Shown in pieces: positions 17,044 to 25,624 of a stretch of 64,000 nucleotides of DNA. The stretch comes from Alphaproteobacteria bacterium HGW-Alphaproteobacteria-4 (GTDB lineage Bacteria; Pseudomonadota; Alphaproteobacteria; Rhodobacterales; Rhodobacteraceae): positions 62,001 through 126,000 of the forward strand of contig PHEE01000003.1 in assembly GCA_002842855.1 (NCBI GenBank), read 5' to 3'. Position 1 is the stretch's first letter. The number at the start of each line of letters is the position of its first letter. The notes beneath the pieces were generated by a model. It saw only the letters and a list, made by a program, of their open reading frames with translations. It did no database searches and was not told the origin of the DNA. A program made the translations under genes and the position numbers.

Positions 17044-18782
17044 CAGCCGTTCCGATACCAACCGCGATGGTCGATCCATGCTGCGCCAAAGTCCAAGCGG
17101 ACCTTGATCATCATGGCGTCCACCTCAAAGGCGACGGTCGTTTCCACCTGCGGGCCGGGTGCGCCTTCAAGATAGGCGTATTCCAGACCGTCGATGTTCG
17201 CCGGGTCCGCTGCCAGATACCATTGCGTCGCGTTGGTCAGGCGGGGTTCCACCAGAAGCGACAGCTTGGCGAAGGGGTTCACATCAGCGACGGCGGTTGC
17301 TGCAAGCGTGGTCAGCAACTGTTCCCCGATGGTTTCGTATTCGGGCGGCACGATCAGATAGCGGGGCGCGGCATTGATCGGCATCCCGTTCGCCGAAGTC
17401 TGTTTCCGCATCCGAACCCGTCCGGCATTCAGGCTGGTGACGCTTGGGGCGGACGCCGCGTCAAGGTTGCCGTGGCCAGCGACGAACACCGCCAGACCGT
17501 CGCCCATGATCGGGTTGCTGGTCAGTGCGGTGACAAGCTGCGAGTTCTCGAATTCACGCGCGGCGATGCCCATGCGGCGGCTGAAGTCTGCAAGCGCGTT
17601 CAGATCATCGTTGATCCACATTTGGCGCGTGTAGGGGATCATGCTGCCGAAGGTTTGCAGAGTATTCGTATTGACCGACTCGGCAACCGAACCCATCGGA
17701 TATTCGCCGCCTTCCAGAACCCGCCGAAGGGCCGGGGCATCGCCAAGCATATACTTGGTTTGCACCTTGAAGTTCGGATATTGCGTCTGGCGCGCAGCGG
17801 GGCGCAGACCGGACGGGGCGGCGTCATAGGCGGTGCGAAGGCTTCGCCCGGCGCTATCGCCAAGGATGCCCGCCAGATCGCCCGTGACCATGCTGCCCGC
17901 GCGGGTGAACACCTGTGCGTCAGACACACCCTGCAAGGGCTGGCCATGCCGCTTCATGACTTCCCGCACCACGTCGGGAAGGCGAATGTTTGCATACTGG
18001 CGCGCCGGGGCGGACAGTTCATGCGCCGGGTTCATCCGGGCGTGGATCGCCTCGCCCATGCGGGCGGTGAACACGGCGGGGTCGTTGTGATCGAAGGTGA
18101 TCTGCGACGTGGTGCGGGTCCGGGTCTGCGCTTGCCGTTGCGCCATCGCGGTAAAGGCCAGTTCGCGAGCCGATTCCGGCGTCGCCTCTGCGTCGATCTG
18201 CGCGTCGGTCCAAGCCCGGTCCAGCCCCGCCAGTTCGGCGATGCTGCGAATCTCGGTGTTCATTTCAGCGCGGGTTTGCACCTGCACTTCAAGTTCGGTG
18301 GTCGGCATGGTGACTTCTCCATTTCTGAAATGTGCGCCGGGATCGGCGGGAACGGGAACGATGGACACTTCAATCGGCGTCCATCGGGTCGCGGTGCGAA
18401 CCCGCTTGGTGCCGTCCTTGGCTTCGCGGGTCTGTTCGATGGTGTAGCCAATCGACAGCCCGCGCAGGGTGCCGTTGGCAACGTCGGTCATCACGGCTTG
18501 CGCCGGGGTGGATTCGCGGAACCGGATCACCACAAGTAAGCCTTCGGGCGTCATGCGCGCCGCCTCGATCACGCCCAACTGATCGCGGGTCGTGTCCCGG
18601 CGGTGCCCGTCCAGAACCGGGGCACCGACAAGCCGCGCCAGATCGACGCCGCGCAGGTCCAGAACCTCGGTGTAACCGGGACGCGCAACGGGTGCCCCGG
18701 TCGAAACGATTGCTTCAATCGTCCGGGCCTCTGCGCTGAAGGTGGCGGGACGCATGTTCGCCGCCCGAAGGTGAATGGTCAT
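17043..18782 (-). CDS. Prohead protease-major capsid fusion protein
   Basis: This 579-residue protein has two parts. Residues about 1-160 resemble an HK97-type prohead protease: a histidine in VLDGHRRDTTRDQLG (about residue 60) and the serine motif LRGLSIGYTIEQ (about 105-116). After a linker (about 160-260), residues about 300-579 resemble a major head subunit: TKYMLGDAPALRRVLEGGEY, IPYTRQMWINDDLNAL, and a C-terminal FEVDAMMIKVRLDFGAAWIDHRGWY. The fusion presumably self-cleaves during head maturation. It lies between the DUF2190 gene and the gpW-like gene in a minus-strand operon. Fused protease-capsid proteins are known in tailed-phage elements. Confidence 0.88.
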   Translation of the reverse strand: MTIHLRAANMRPATFSAEARTIEAIVSTGAPVARPGYTEVLDLRGVDLARLVGAPVLDGHRRDTTRDQLGVIEAARMTPEGLLVVIRFRESTPAQAVMTDVANGTLRGLSIGYTIEQTREAKDGTKRVRTATRWTPIEVSIVPVPADPGAHFRNGEVTMPTTELEVQVQTRAEMNTEIRSIAELAGLDRAWTDAQIDAEATPESARELAFTAMAQRQAQTRTRTTSQITFDHNDPAVFTARMGEAIHARMNPAHELSAPARQYANIRLPDVVREVMKRHGQPLQGVSDAQVFTRAGSMVTGDLAGILGDSAGRSLRTAYDAAPSGLRPAARQTQYPNFKVQTKYMLGDAPALRRVLEGGEYPMGSVAESVNTNTLQTFGSMIPYTRQMWINDDLNALADFSRRMGIAAREFENSQLVTALTSNPIMGDGLAVFVAGHGNLDAASAPSVTSLNAGRVRMRKQTSANGMPINAAPRYLIVPPEYETIGEQLLTTLAATAVADVNPFAKLSLLVEPRLTNATQWYLAADPANIDGLEYAYLEGAPGPQVETTVAFEVDAMMIKVRLDFGAAWIDHRGWYRNG

Positions 18783-18800
18783 GGTTTAGGTTCCCGGTTG

Positions 18801-19133
18801 TCAGCGGATCGCGCCATCAAGCAGCACCTGTCCCACCGTGTCCGCCGCAAGGGCAGCGGCGAAGGCGGCACCAATCATCTTGTTCGTGCCAACCGTCGTG
18901 GTGACGGCGCGGGCGGCGTTGTCCCAATACAGGTTCTGGCCAAGGGTCCATGCCTGCGCGGCGGTCTTGGTCAGGGTGAAAACGCCCTGGCGGACAAGAA
19001 CCACGTCGGCACTGATCGCAGCGGCACCTTGGGCCACGCCGATGATCGAACCGACTTGCGCCACCTGTCCCGAAGTCAGGGCATAAGGCGCGGGCAGCGT
19101 GACGTTGTTGCCCGAATAGAGGGAATTTCGCAT
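18801..19133 (-). CDS. DUF2190-type phage head protein
   Basis: This 110-residue glycine- and alanine-rich protein begins MRNSLYSGNNVTLPAPYALT and contains GSIIGVAQGAAAISADVVLV, then AAFAAALAADTVGQVLLDG near the end. The pattern matches the DUF2190 family, thought to decorate or stabilise phage capsids. The start at 19133 is chosen because AGGAGT lies nine bases upstream and the family begins there; an in-frame ATG at 19214 would sit deep inside the portal gene. It lies directly after the portal gene and 18 bases before the capsid gene. Confidence 0.72.
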   Translation of the reverse strand: MRNSLYSGNNVTLPAPYALTSGQVAQVGSIIGVAQGAAAISADVVLVRQGVFTLTKTAAQAWTLGQNLYWDNAARAVTTTVGTNKMIGAAFAAALAADTVGQVLLDGAIR

Positions 19134-19134
19134 T

Positions 19135-20481
19135 TCAGACTCCTGTGGGTTTGGTTGCGCGGGCGAACGTGTCCGCCGCGATTTCTTCGTCCAGTTCTTC
19201 GATATCGCGGCCACGGCCTGCGACCACTTCGGCGCGGGACTTCAATCCCGCTTCAATGGCGCGGATATCGGAATTCGCTTCCTTCAGTGGGTCCACCCAT
19301 TGCCAGCCGGGGGCAACGAATTTGACGGCGCGATAATCGGCCAATTCGGATTCACTCGCGCCGATTTCACCCGCCAATGCTTTGGCGTCGATCCAGCGCC
19401 GCCAAAGCGGGCGCAGCAACTGCGCTTCGATCAGGGTGCGTTGCAGCATTTCGGCGCGACGGCGGAATTCCAGCAATCCGACACGGGCGCTTGAATAGTT
19501 GGTGCCCGACAGATCGCCCGTCACCTGTTCATAGGTCAGCCCGACACCGACGGCGATTTCGCGTTGCTGGCCTTTCACGAATTCGACGGCCTGCGACAGA
19601 CCTTGGCCGGGCTGCGAGAATTCAACCTCTGCACCGAAGGGCAGAACGCGCATAGCGCCCGGTTCAAGGCTCACGTTCAAACTGCCGTCGGTTGACTCGA
19701 ACCCCGCCGTGCCGCCTTCGGCGTCGCGCACAAAGCCCGTCATCAGGCTTTGGACCTTCAGCGTCATCAGCATGGCGTCGGACGCGGCGTCAAAATCCGC
19801 CAGTTTCAGCAGCACCGGGGCAAGCCATGAAATGCCGCGCACCTGTCCGGGGAAAAGCTGGTCAAAGACGTGTAGCACTTCGCGCGCCGGAACCCGCATT
19901 GCCTGCCCGATCATCCCGAACGGGATTCCGGGGGCATCAGGCAGAACATGATAGGCGACGATCCGGTCGCTTGCGTCAAACTCCACCCCGGCAACGATGC
20001 GCGCGCCGTCGCCAAGGTCACGGGTTAGGGACGGGTCGATCTGGTCGGCGGGCAGCGCCAAGGAACCAAACGCTGCCCGTCCTGATCCGTCGGCGTCGCT
20101 GCCACCTACGGATGTTCTGATAAAGGACTCACCGTCGCGCACCAAGGCGCGCACCGCGACTGGCAACAAGGCCAGCATCTGCCCTTCAAACTCATTGTTC
20201 AGCGCCCGCCGCGTCGCCGGGTCCGGGTGCTGCGAAAGCGCTTGCCAGCCTTTGCCAGCGAGTGCCGCAAGCCACGTCTCCACGATCCGCGCCGCCGTCG
20301 GGTTGTTCATGGAAAGCGCCGCCGCACGAGCCTTGGCTGGCGCACGGGCCGCAAGGATCGACGCTTGCGGTGCGTTCATCATGGGCGAACCCTGCCAGCG
20401 CCGCCCCCCTCCGCCCGCTTCGATCTGGCGTTTCTGGGTTGGCCCCGTCATACGGTCCAAAAGGCGGGCAAGAAAACTCAT
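19135..20481 (-). CDS. Lambda-type phage portal protein
   Basis: This 448-residue protein would form the dodecameric ring through which DNA enters the capsid. Recognisable stretches are NPTAARIVETWLAALAGKG (about residues 59-77), ALVRDGESFIR, SLPADQID-like text, REVLHVFDQLFPGQVRGISW (about 200-219) and the late EFVKGQQREIAVGVGLTYEQ, GDLSGTNYSSARVGLLEFRR (about 325-345), which is typical of the lambda gpB family. Its start overlaps the MerR-type gene stop as ATGA. Confidence 0.9.
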   Translation of the reverse strand: MSFLARLLDRMTGPTQKRQIEAGGGGRRWQGSPMMNAPQASILAARAPAKARAAALSMNNPTAARIVETWLAALAGKGWQALSQHPDPATRRALNNEFEGQMLALLPVAVRALVRDGESFIRTSVGGSDADGSGRAAFGSLALPADQIDPSLTRDLGDGARIVAGVEFDASDRIVAYHVLPDAPGIPFGMIGQAMRVPAREVLHVFDQLFPGQVRGISWLAPVLLKLADFDAASDAMLMTLKVQSLMTGFVRDAEGGTAGFESTDGSLNVSLEPGAMRVLPFGAEVEFSQPGQGLSQAVEFVKGQQREIAVGVGLTYEQVTGDLSGTNYSSARVGLLEFRRRAEMLQRTLIEAQLLRPLWRRWIDAKALAGEIGASESELADYRAVKFVAPGWQWVDPLKEANSDIRAIEAGLKSRAEVVAGRGRDIEELDEEIAADTFARATKPTGV

Positions 20482-21071
20482 TTCGCGCTGCCATCCAAAA
20501 GGCGCGCCGTGACGACGTGGGTTTCAAGGGGCAGCTTCGCGCGGCTGTGAACCAGCTTGGCGACGGCCTCTAGGTCAATCAGCAGCCCGTGGAAAACGCC
20601 TTCCTGATCGACCAATTCGTGAAGGTCGGACAGGTCCGCGCGAAGGTATTGGGCGATGCGCCCTTCCAAGTCGTCGCGTTCGGGCAAGGGCCAGAACACA
20701 TAGCGAACCTTGCTGTGCGCTGCCCAACTTTCGATGCGCTGCCGTTCTTCGGCTTCAGCATCCGGCGAGTCGGCCTTGATTGCGACGGAACCGGGCAAGC
20801 CCATCAACTTGGCGGTCGCGTGATGTGCCGCAAGTCCAGAGAACGCTTGCAAGCCCTTGATGCTGATTCCACCTTCGGTCAGCCGCTGCATGATCGTCAT
20901 GCGAACCACTTCGCTGATCGAAAATCGCGCGTTCCGCTCACCTTCGATCTGGGAAAGCAAGCCGCGCTTGCGCCAGTGTCGTTGCAGGACCGGGTTCACG
21001 CCGGAAATCTCGGCAGCTTCGCCCGCGCTGAACTCAGCCTGATCGGTGTATTCGATGTGGTAATTCGACAC
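20478..21071 (-). CDS. MerR-type helix-turn-helix regulator of the island
   Basis: This 197-residue protein has an N-terminal MerR-like winged helix at about residues 13-70 (FSAGEAAEISGVNPVLQRHW, RFSISEVVRMTIMQRLTEGG). The C-terminal part shows no cysteine-rich metal site and is not recognised. It heads the portal-to-integrase block and overlaps the portal start. A strong promoter framed by an inverted repeat lies just upstream (21091-21135), so it probably controls its own operon and, through it, head-gene and integrase expression. MerR-like AlpA-type activators are common in satellites; this protein is longer than those. Confidence 0.78.
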   Translation of the reverse strand: MSNYHIEYTDQAEFSAGEAAEISGVNPVLQRHWRKRGLLSQIEGERNARFSISEVVRMTIMQRLTEGGISIKGLQAFSGLAAHHATAKLMGLPGSVAIKADSPDAEAEERQRIESWAAHSKVRYVFWPLPERDDLEGRIAQYLRADLSDLHELVDQEGVFHGLLIDLEAVAKLVHSRAKLPLETHVVTARLLDGSAK

Positions 21072-21090
21072 GGCGCGCCCTCACGTTGCA

Positions 21091-21135
21091 TGGTGATAGC
21101 TAGCACGAAGTTACACATAGTGTCAACTATCACCA
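21091..21135 (-). promoter_or_regulatory. Promoter-operator of the MerR-portal-integrase operon
   Basis: On the minus strand, TTGACA (21126-21121) and TAGCTA (21102-21097) make a good -35/-10 pair with an 18-bp spacer, 25 bases before the MerR-type start. The whole is framed by a perfect 9-bp inverted repeat, TGGTGATAG (21091-21099) and CTATCACCA (21127-21135). A second dyad, ATAGT-GTCA-ACTAT (21117-21130), overlaps the -35. Long-spacer promoters with dyads are usual for MerR-type control. Confidence 0.7.
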
Positions 21136-21346
21136 CATCCGCAGTGAAGTTGTCGAATGGGCTTGCCGGTGCTTGGTCGCAAATCAACATCAACCCGGGG
21201 TGGGTGGCCAACCAAACTGCGGTCTAAGGGGAGCATGCATCTTCCAAGACATTGACTTAGAGATTTCCCTGACAGAGTGTATTCAAAACGGAACGCTTAG
21301 TCGCGTTGGCACAAGCGGACCACGGGAAAACTATGAGGTCGTAACG

Positions 21347-21865
21347 ATGGCTGAGGCAGCACCAGAGACGAGGGATGCAAAGAATATTCGACTGAATAGA
21401 GGGGCGGTTATATCGCTCTTTATCTATTATCTGGCCCTGTTACTTGCCGCTGGTGCATATGCAATGAAACTCAACTTGGCTCAGAAGATAGCACCTGGCG
21501 AGGAGGATCCGTTCTTTCTGTGTCTCGCGCTTTCAGTTGTCGGCGTTTCAATATTTTACACTCGAAAACTCTACAAAGCGTGCATCTCTGATAACTACAC
21601 ATTCACGCAAGAGGCCTTGAGTGCAAAGATGATTGGGAGCGTCGCTTACTTCGTGGCTCGCCCCTTCTTCGGATTCTTCTTTGCATGGGTAAGCTACATG
21701 ATTTGGGTGACGACTATCATTTCGTCAGTAAAGGAGTTTACGGGTTTTTCGCCGAACCACTTCTACCTGTCTGGGCTTCTTGGGTTCTTTGTAGGGTTCT
21801 TGGTTGGAAGAGTCGTTTCGAAAATGGAAAACTCTGGAGAAAAGCATCTAATGGGGGTTGTGTAG
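21347..21865 (+). CDS. Four-helix membrane protein, island cargo (unknown)
   Basis: This 172-residue protein resembles no family I can name. After a short charged N-terminus come hydrophobic segments at about residues 20-40 (VISLFIYYLALLLAAGAYAM), 52-72 (FFLCLALSVVGVSIFY), 98-125 (around SVAYFVARPFFGFFFAWVSY) and 140-158 (YLSGLLGFFVGFLVG), so both ends are probably cytoplasmic. The ATG at 21347 has GAGG eight bases upstream. It is followed one base later by the kinase-Nudix gene, so the two are co-translated. The gene is markedly AT-richer than the flanking phage genes and runs on the opposite strand, which are signs of separate acquisition. A membrane effector paired with a nucleotide enzyme is a plausible reading, not a demonstrated one. 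Confidence 0.75.
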   Translation: MAEAAPETRDAKNIRLNRGAVISLFIYYLALLLAAGAYAMKLNLAQKIAPGEEDPFFLCLALSVVGVSIFYTRKLYKACISDNYTFTQEALSAKMIGSVAYFVARPFFGFFFAWVSYMIWVTTIISSVKEFTGFSPNHFYLSGLLGFFVGFLVGRVVSKMENSGEKHLMGVV

Positions 21866-21866
21866 C

Positions 21867-23264
21867 GTGAACTCAGAAGCTGACACCATAGCGCGCATCC
21901 AAGCACTGGAAAAAAAGGCCAGTGCTGTGCTTGACGCAAAACGCAAGGTACTTTCGCGTCGCCCCATTGTTATCGAGTTCTCCGGCACGCCGAAATCTGG
22001 AAAGTCGAGCAGCATTTCAAGTTTGGACATCTTCCTTCGTCGGAATAACTTTAAAACAAAGGTCCTGACGGAAAGGGCTAGTGTTTGCCCTATAGAAAAC
22101 AAATTTGATCCGCTGTTCAATGTCTGGAATGGATGCGCAGCAATAAACCAACTTTCAGAGATAGTTGCAAATCGCCCAAAGGAGTATGATGTAGTAATAA
22201 TGGACAGAGGGTTTTTCGATTCCTTGTGCTGGTTTGAATGGCAGAAGATGAATGGATTCCTTGGAGAGGAAGACTATAAACGGTTCAAAAGCTTCTTCAC
22301 AGCGCCGAGATTCCGAATGATGGTCGATCTGGTGATTCACTTCGATGCGATGCCGGAAACCTCGATGGAACGCGAGTATAAAAATTTGCTCACGCGAAAG
22401 CAGGGCAGCGTCATGCGCGACAATGTATTGGAAGGGTATAGAACGTCGGCTGAAGCCGCGAAGCAGTGGGCTGCTCCACTTTTTCGGCAGTTCGTTGAAG
22501 TAAAAACCGATGACCTGAATCAAAACGCCGTGGGGGTGAAAGTGACCGAACTCTGCCTTGAAAAACTGCAAGATGTCGCAAAGGAAAAGATTTGCTTCGT
22601 CCCAAAGGATGGACTTGAAAAGCTGTTCAGCGGTCCCACTGCTAAGTTTAGCGACCTTGAAGGTTATTTCAATGACAATATGGCATTTGATGACCGTGAA
22701 ATAGTGGAAGATGATGCCACGAAGGTACAGTTGCTTCCGATCGCTATTCTGAAGGATAAACGTGAGTTTGAGTTTGTCGTTGCCCGAAAGGGTAAGACCG
22801 CTACGTCCAAGAACTCACCCGAGCAGAATCGTATCCTTATGTATTTTGGTGGTCACGTTCGGGAAGAAGACAAAACGCTTTATGATGAAACTGAAATGAT
22901 GGGCGTCCTGCACCAATGTGTCTTTCGAGAACTGAAGGAAGAACTTGGGATTGACGTCATGCTTACGGATAAAGATGCCGTTTGTGTATGGCACCGAGAT
23001 GGGGCTAGATCAGAGCAGCATATTGCTATTGCTTTTATTGTTGAGCGAGATTTGGATTACACAAAACTGAATATTGACGACAGAGAGTTTGTCCGGCTTA
23101 CCAAGAAAGAGAAATATGGCACCGGCGCTAGAATTGACCGCGATGGGATTTGGGATCAGTTTGACAAGATTGATCCATGGTCAAAGGAAGTTTTGAAGTC
23201 TGTATATGGTGACGACCTGAAATACCTTGATCGCGGCAATGATCTTTTTTCGCGGGAAACTTAG
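21867..23264 (+). CDS. P-loop nucleotide kinase-Nudix hydrolase fusion, island cargo
   Basis: This 465-residue protein has two enzyme domains. Residues about 30-220 form a P-loop kinase of the thymidylate/deoxynucleoside kinase type: Walker A IEFSGTPKSGKSSS, the substrate motif VVIMDRGFFDSLCWF, and a lid-like region near REYKNLLTRKQGS. Residues about 285-425 form a Nudix domain: GGHVREED, then the metal-binding half of the Nudix box FRELKEELGI. The first half of the box is not canonical. The chosen start is GTG 21867 with GGGGG upstream; a TTG at 21858 is possible. It follows the membrane gene in the same unit, is AT-rich (about 45-50% GC by eye), and ends 33 bases from the convergent terminase gene. 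It could make or destroy a modified nucleotide; the substrate is unknown. Confidence 0.82.
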   Translation: MNSEADTIARIQALEKKASAVLDAKRKVLSRRPIVIEFSGTPKSGKSSSISSLDIFLRRNNFKTKVLTERASVCPIENKFDPLFNVWNGCAAINQLSEIVANRPKEYDVVIMDRGFFDSLCWFEWQKMNGFLGEEDYKRFKSFFTAPRFRMMVDLVIHFDAMPETSMEREYKNLLTRKQGSVMRDNVLEGYRTSAEAAKQWAAPLFRQFVEVKTDDLNQNAVGVKVTELCLEKLQDVAKEKICFVPKDGLEKLFSGPTAKFSDLEGYFNDNMAFDDREIVEDDATKVQLLPIAILKDKREFEFVVARKGKTATSKNSPEQNRILMYFGGHVREEDKTLYDETEMMGVLHQCVFRELKEELGIDVMLTDKDAVCVWHRDGARSEQHIAIAFIVERDLDYTKLNIDDREFVRLTKKEKYGTGARIDRDGIWDQFDKIDPWSKEVLKSVYGDDLKYLDRGNDLFSRET

Positions 23265-23296
23265 TCTTGGCTTGAGGAAGTGTCTTGGGATGCCTC

Positions 23297-25081
23297 TTAA
23301 CGCTGCATCCAACTTGACGCCAGCACCGCGGCACGTTTCGGCGCGGGTGCGGCTTCGGTCGAAAGATCGGCGCGGCGCTGGTCGTAGTCCAGATTGAGCA
23401 ATCCCCGCGCGGCAAAGGCATAGACCACACAGTCAAGCGCCTCTGCCCGCCGCCCCGGTATCCGAACAAAGCTTCGCGTCGGCTGGCCACGGGTGTAGCG
23501 CACCACAGACCGTTCGGACGCCAGTTGTTCAAACCAGACCGGGGGCAGATCGGCCGAAAACCGGAAGCTGCCCGCCTGCGCCAGCCGCCCGAACAGTTGC
23601 AGCTTCACCGTATCCACGCCGATGATCCACAGGCGCGCGCCCGTCTTGGTGGTCGATCCTGCCCGTTCGATCATCGGACGGTTCCCCGGCGCGCCCTTGA
23701 TAGCCAGCACCTTGCGCCGTGTCCGGGGCGTGGCAAAGGCGGTGACGTGGTGCATGGATACCCCGTCGCCCGCGTCAATGGCGCAGGCGTCCACCCCGAT
23801 CTTTCCGCCAAGTGCATGGGGAAAGCGGGAACCGATCAGCCCGTCCAGTTCGACCCAAGTTTCTTCGGCGTCATACTGTCCCCAGATCACCCGATGCCCC
23901 AGCACAAGCGCCACGCCGCCTTCGGTCCAGCCCAGATAGGTGACTTCTAGGCGGTCGTGTTGCACGTCCACCCCGACCGTAACCGCCAGCACTTCGGCGG
24001 GAACGGCGGCAAGCCCGAAGGGTTCGGCGCGCGCCATCAGCTCATCTTCGGCCAGCTCATCCCCGGCGCTGCGCCAGCCTTGGCCAAGGATCGTGTTGAC
24101 GAAGGTTTGCAGCGTAGTCGGATCGTCTTTCGCCTGCACGAATTCCACGGCCAGCTTGCCCCATGCGGCATTGGTGTGAAGGCTGATCAGGGCGTTCATG
24201 CGAAACCCCGCATGGCCCCGGACTTCGGGCCGTGTGGCGCGCCACTGGCCAGCCGCGACCATATCCGGCTTGTGCCGTTCCGATACCTCTGCGGCGCAAT
24301 GCGGGCAGCGCCAACGGGCCGTTTCGGGCGCGCCTGTATCCCAGACGATATCGGGCCACAGAAGTTCGCTCATAGCCCCACATTCGGGGCACGGCACTTC
24401 ATAGATTCGGGCGTCGGATTGGGCATAGGCGCGCAGAACATGGCTGGTTTCATCGTGAACCGGGGTGCTGCCCAGAACGATCTTGCGGTCGGGAAACGAC
24501 ATGGTGCGGCGTTCGGCCAAGAGGATTGGCGACCCTTCGGCGGTCGATTCCATACCGTCGGCTTCGTCCATGAACAGAACCCGGACGTTGTGACGGCGCA
24601 GGTTGCGCGGTGCCTTTGCCGCGACCACTTTCAACGATCCGCCGGGGAAGCGGCGTGAAAGAAGCGTATTGCGCCCGGACTCGTCCTGTTCATCCGACAG
24701 GGCAGCGGCAAGCGCCGGGGAAGCCCCGAAGATCGGTTCGATATCAGACACCATGTAGTCGCGGCAATCGGCCTCTGCGGGCAAAAGGCAGAGGATCGGC
24801 GCGGGTTCATTGGCGACGAAGGAAGCAAGGGCGCTGGTCAGAAGCGTGGTGAACCCCACCCGGACAGGTTTCACCAGAGTTACCCGTTCGATTTCGGCGT
24901 CGCCTATGGCGTCGGCAATTTCGCGCTGAAAGGGCCAGAGGCGAACCGGGCCGGGCAAGGCGGACACGCCGTCGGGCAGCACGATTTCCCGTTCGATCCA
25001 TTCCGACAGGCGCAGGCACGGCGGGGGGATCAGGGCGCGCAGCGCCTGCTTCGTGATCTGGTCAAGCGTCGGCATTGCCAA
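23297..25081 (-). CDS. Phage terminase large subunit, GpA family
   Basis: This 594-residue DNA-packaging ATPase-nuclease has a Walker A-like LVKPVRVGFTTLL (about residues 67-79) and Walker B VLFMDEADG (about 168-176). Two CxxC pairs (CPECG, CPHC, about 235-265) form a zinc site. The nuclease-domain motif VGVDVQHDRLEVTYLGW lies near residue 370. The layout is that of lambda gpA-type terminases. Start 25081 (or the ATG at 25075) overlaps the small-subunit gene by about 20 bases. It is the last gene of the right-hand minus-strand block and converges on the cargo kinase-Nudix gene. Confidence 0.92.
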   Translation of the reverse strand: MAMPTLDQITKQALRALIPPPCLRLSEWIEREIVLPDGVSALPGPVRLWPFQREIADAIGDAEIERVTLVKPVRVGFTTLLTSALASFVANEPAPILCLLPAEADCRDYMVSDIEPIFGASPALAAALSDEQDESGRNTLLSRRFPGGSLKVVAAKAPRNLRRHNVRVLFMDEADGMESTAEGSPILLAERRTMSFPDRKIVLGSTPVHDETSHVLRAYAQSDARIYEVPCPECGAMSELLWPDIVWDTGAPETARWRCPHCAAEVSERHKPDMVAAGQWRATRPEVRGHAGFRMNALISLHTNAAWGKLAVEFVQAKDDPTTLQTFVNTILGQGWRSAGDELAEDELMARAEPFGLAAVPAEVLAVTVGVDVQHDRLEVTYLGWTEGGVALVLGHRVIWGQYDAEETWVELDGLIGSRFPHALGGKIGVDACAIDAGDGVSMHHVTAFATPRTRRKVLAIKGAPGNRPMIERAGSTTKTGARLWIIGVDTVKLQLFGRLAQAGSFRFSADLPPVWFEQLASERSVVRYTRGQPTRSFVRIPGRRAEALDCVVYAFAARGLLNLDYDQRRADLSTEAAPAPKRAAVLASSWMQR

Positions 25082-25562
25082 GTTCCTGCAAGGCGTCGCG
25101 CAATTCGCGGTCGATCATCGTCACGTCGCTGGTGGTCAGGTGCTGCATGGACTGGCGCAGCCGGGAAGGCACCGCCAGAAGCCGGGAACGAAGGGCGCGC
25201 AGGGTATCGGACCACGCCCGTTCCACGTCGCTTGCCGGGACGTATTCGCCGCGCAGGACGGCGTTCTTCAGGGCCTGCGCGTCGGCCTGTTCCCGTGCCA
25301 GCCGCGCCCGTTCGCTGGTCAGGTTCAGCACCTGTTCTTCGCCGCCGCGCCCGCTTGCCGTCTCGCGCAGGCTGGCGATGTAGCGGCGGGTGCTTTCTTC
25401 AAGGTCATAGGCATCATGGCCAAGACGGACCACGATATCGCGCTTTCCAAGCGTGGTCAGCATCCCCGGCGTGATGCCGAACAGGTCGCAAAGGTCGGAA
25501 CCGCCAATGCGATGGACGGGCTTGTCGCCCCCCAGCCCCGGTAGTTCCGACATGATCCGCAT
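25062..25562 (-). CDS. Terminase small subunit-like protein (Nu1 type)
   Basis: This 166-residue protein has an N-terminal winged-helix-like segment (about residues 18-60, GGSDLCDLFGITPGMLTTLG) for recognition of the packaging site. A central coiled region follows (LTSERARLAREQADAQALKN, about 80-100) with EYVPASDVERAWSDTLRALR after it, the pattern of Nu1-like small terminases. It lies just upstream of and overlaps the large subunit. If the element is a satellite, this protein would direct packaging to the island's own DNA. The start at 25562 has GGGG upstream; ATG 25553 is an alternative. Confidence 0.82.
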   Translation of the reverse strand: MRIMSELPGLGGDKPVHRIGGSDLCDLFGITPGMLTTLGKRDIVVRLGHDAYDLEESTRRYIASLRETASGRGGEEQVLNLTSERARLAREQADAQALKNAVLRGEYVPASDVERAWSDTLRALRSRLLAVPSRLRQSMQHLTTSDVTMIDRELRDALQELGNADA

Positions 25563-25624
25563 CTTTTAACCCCTTGTAAATTCTTGCATAGCTTCAAGCA
25601 TCGCGCCTCTGCCCCCCGTATAGG

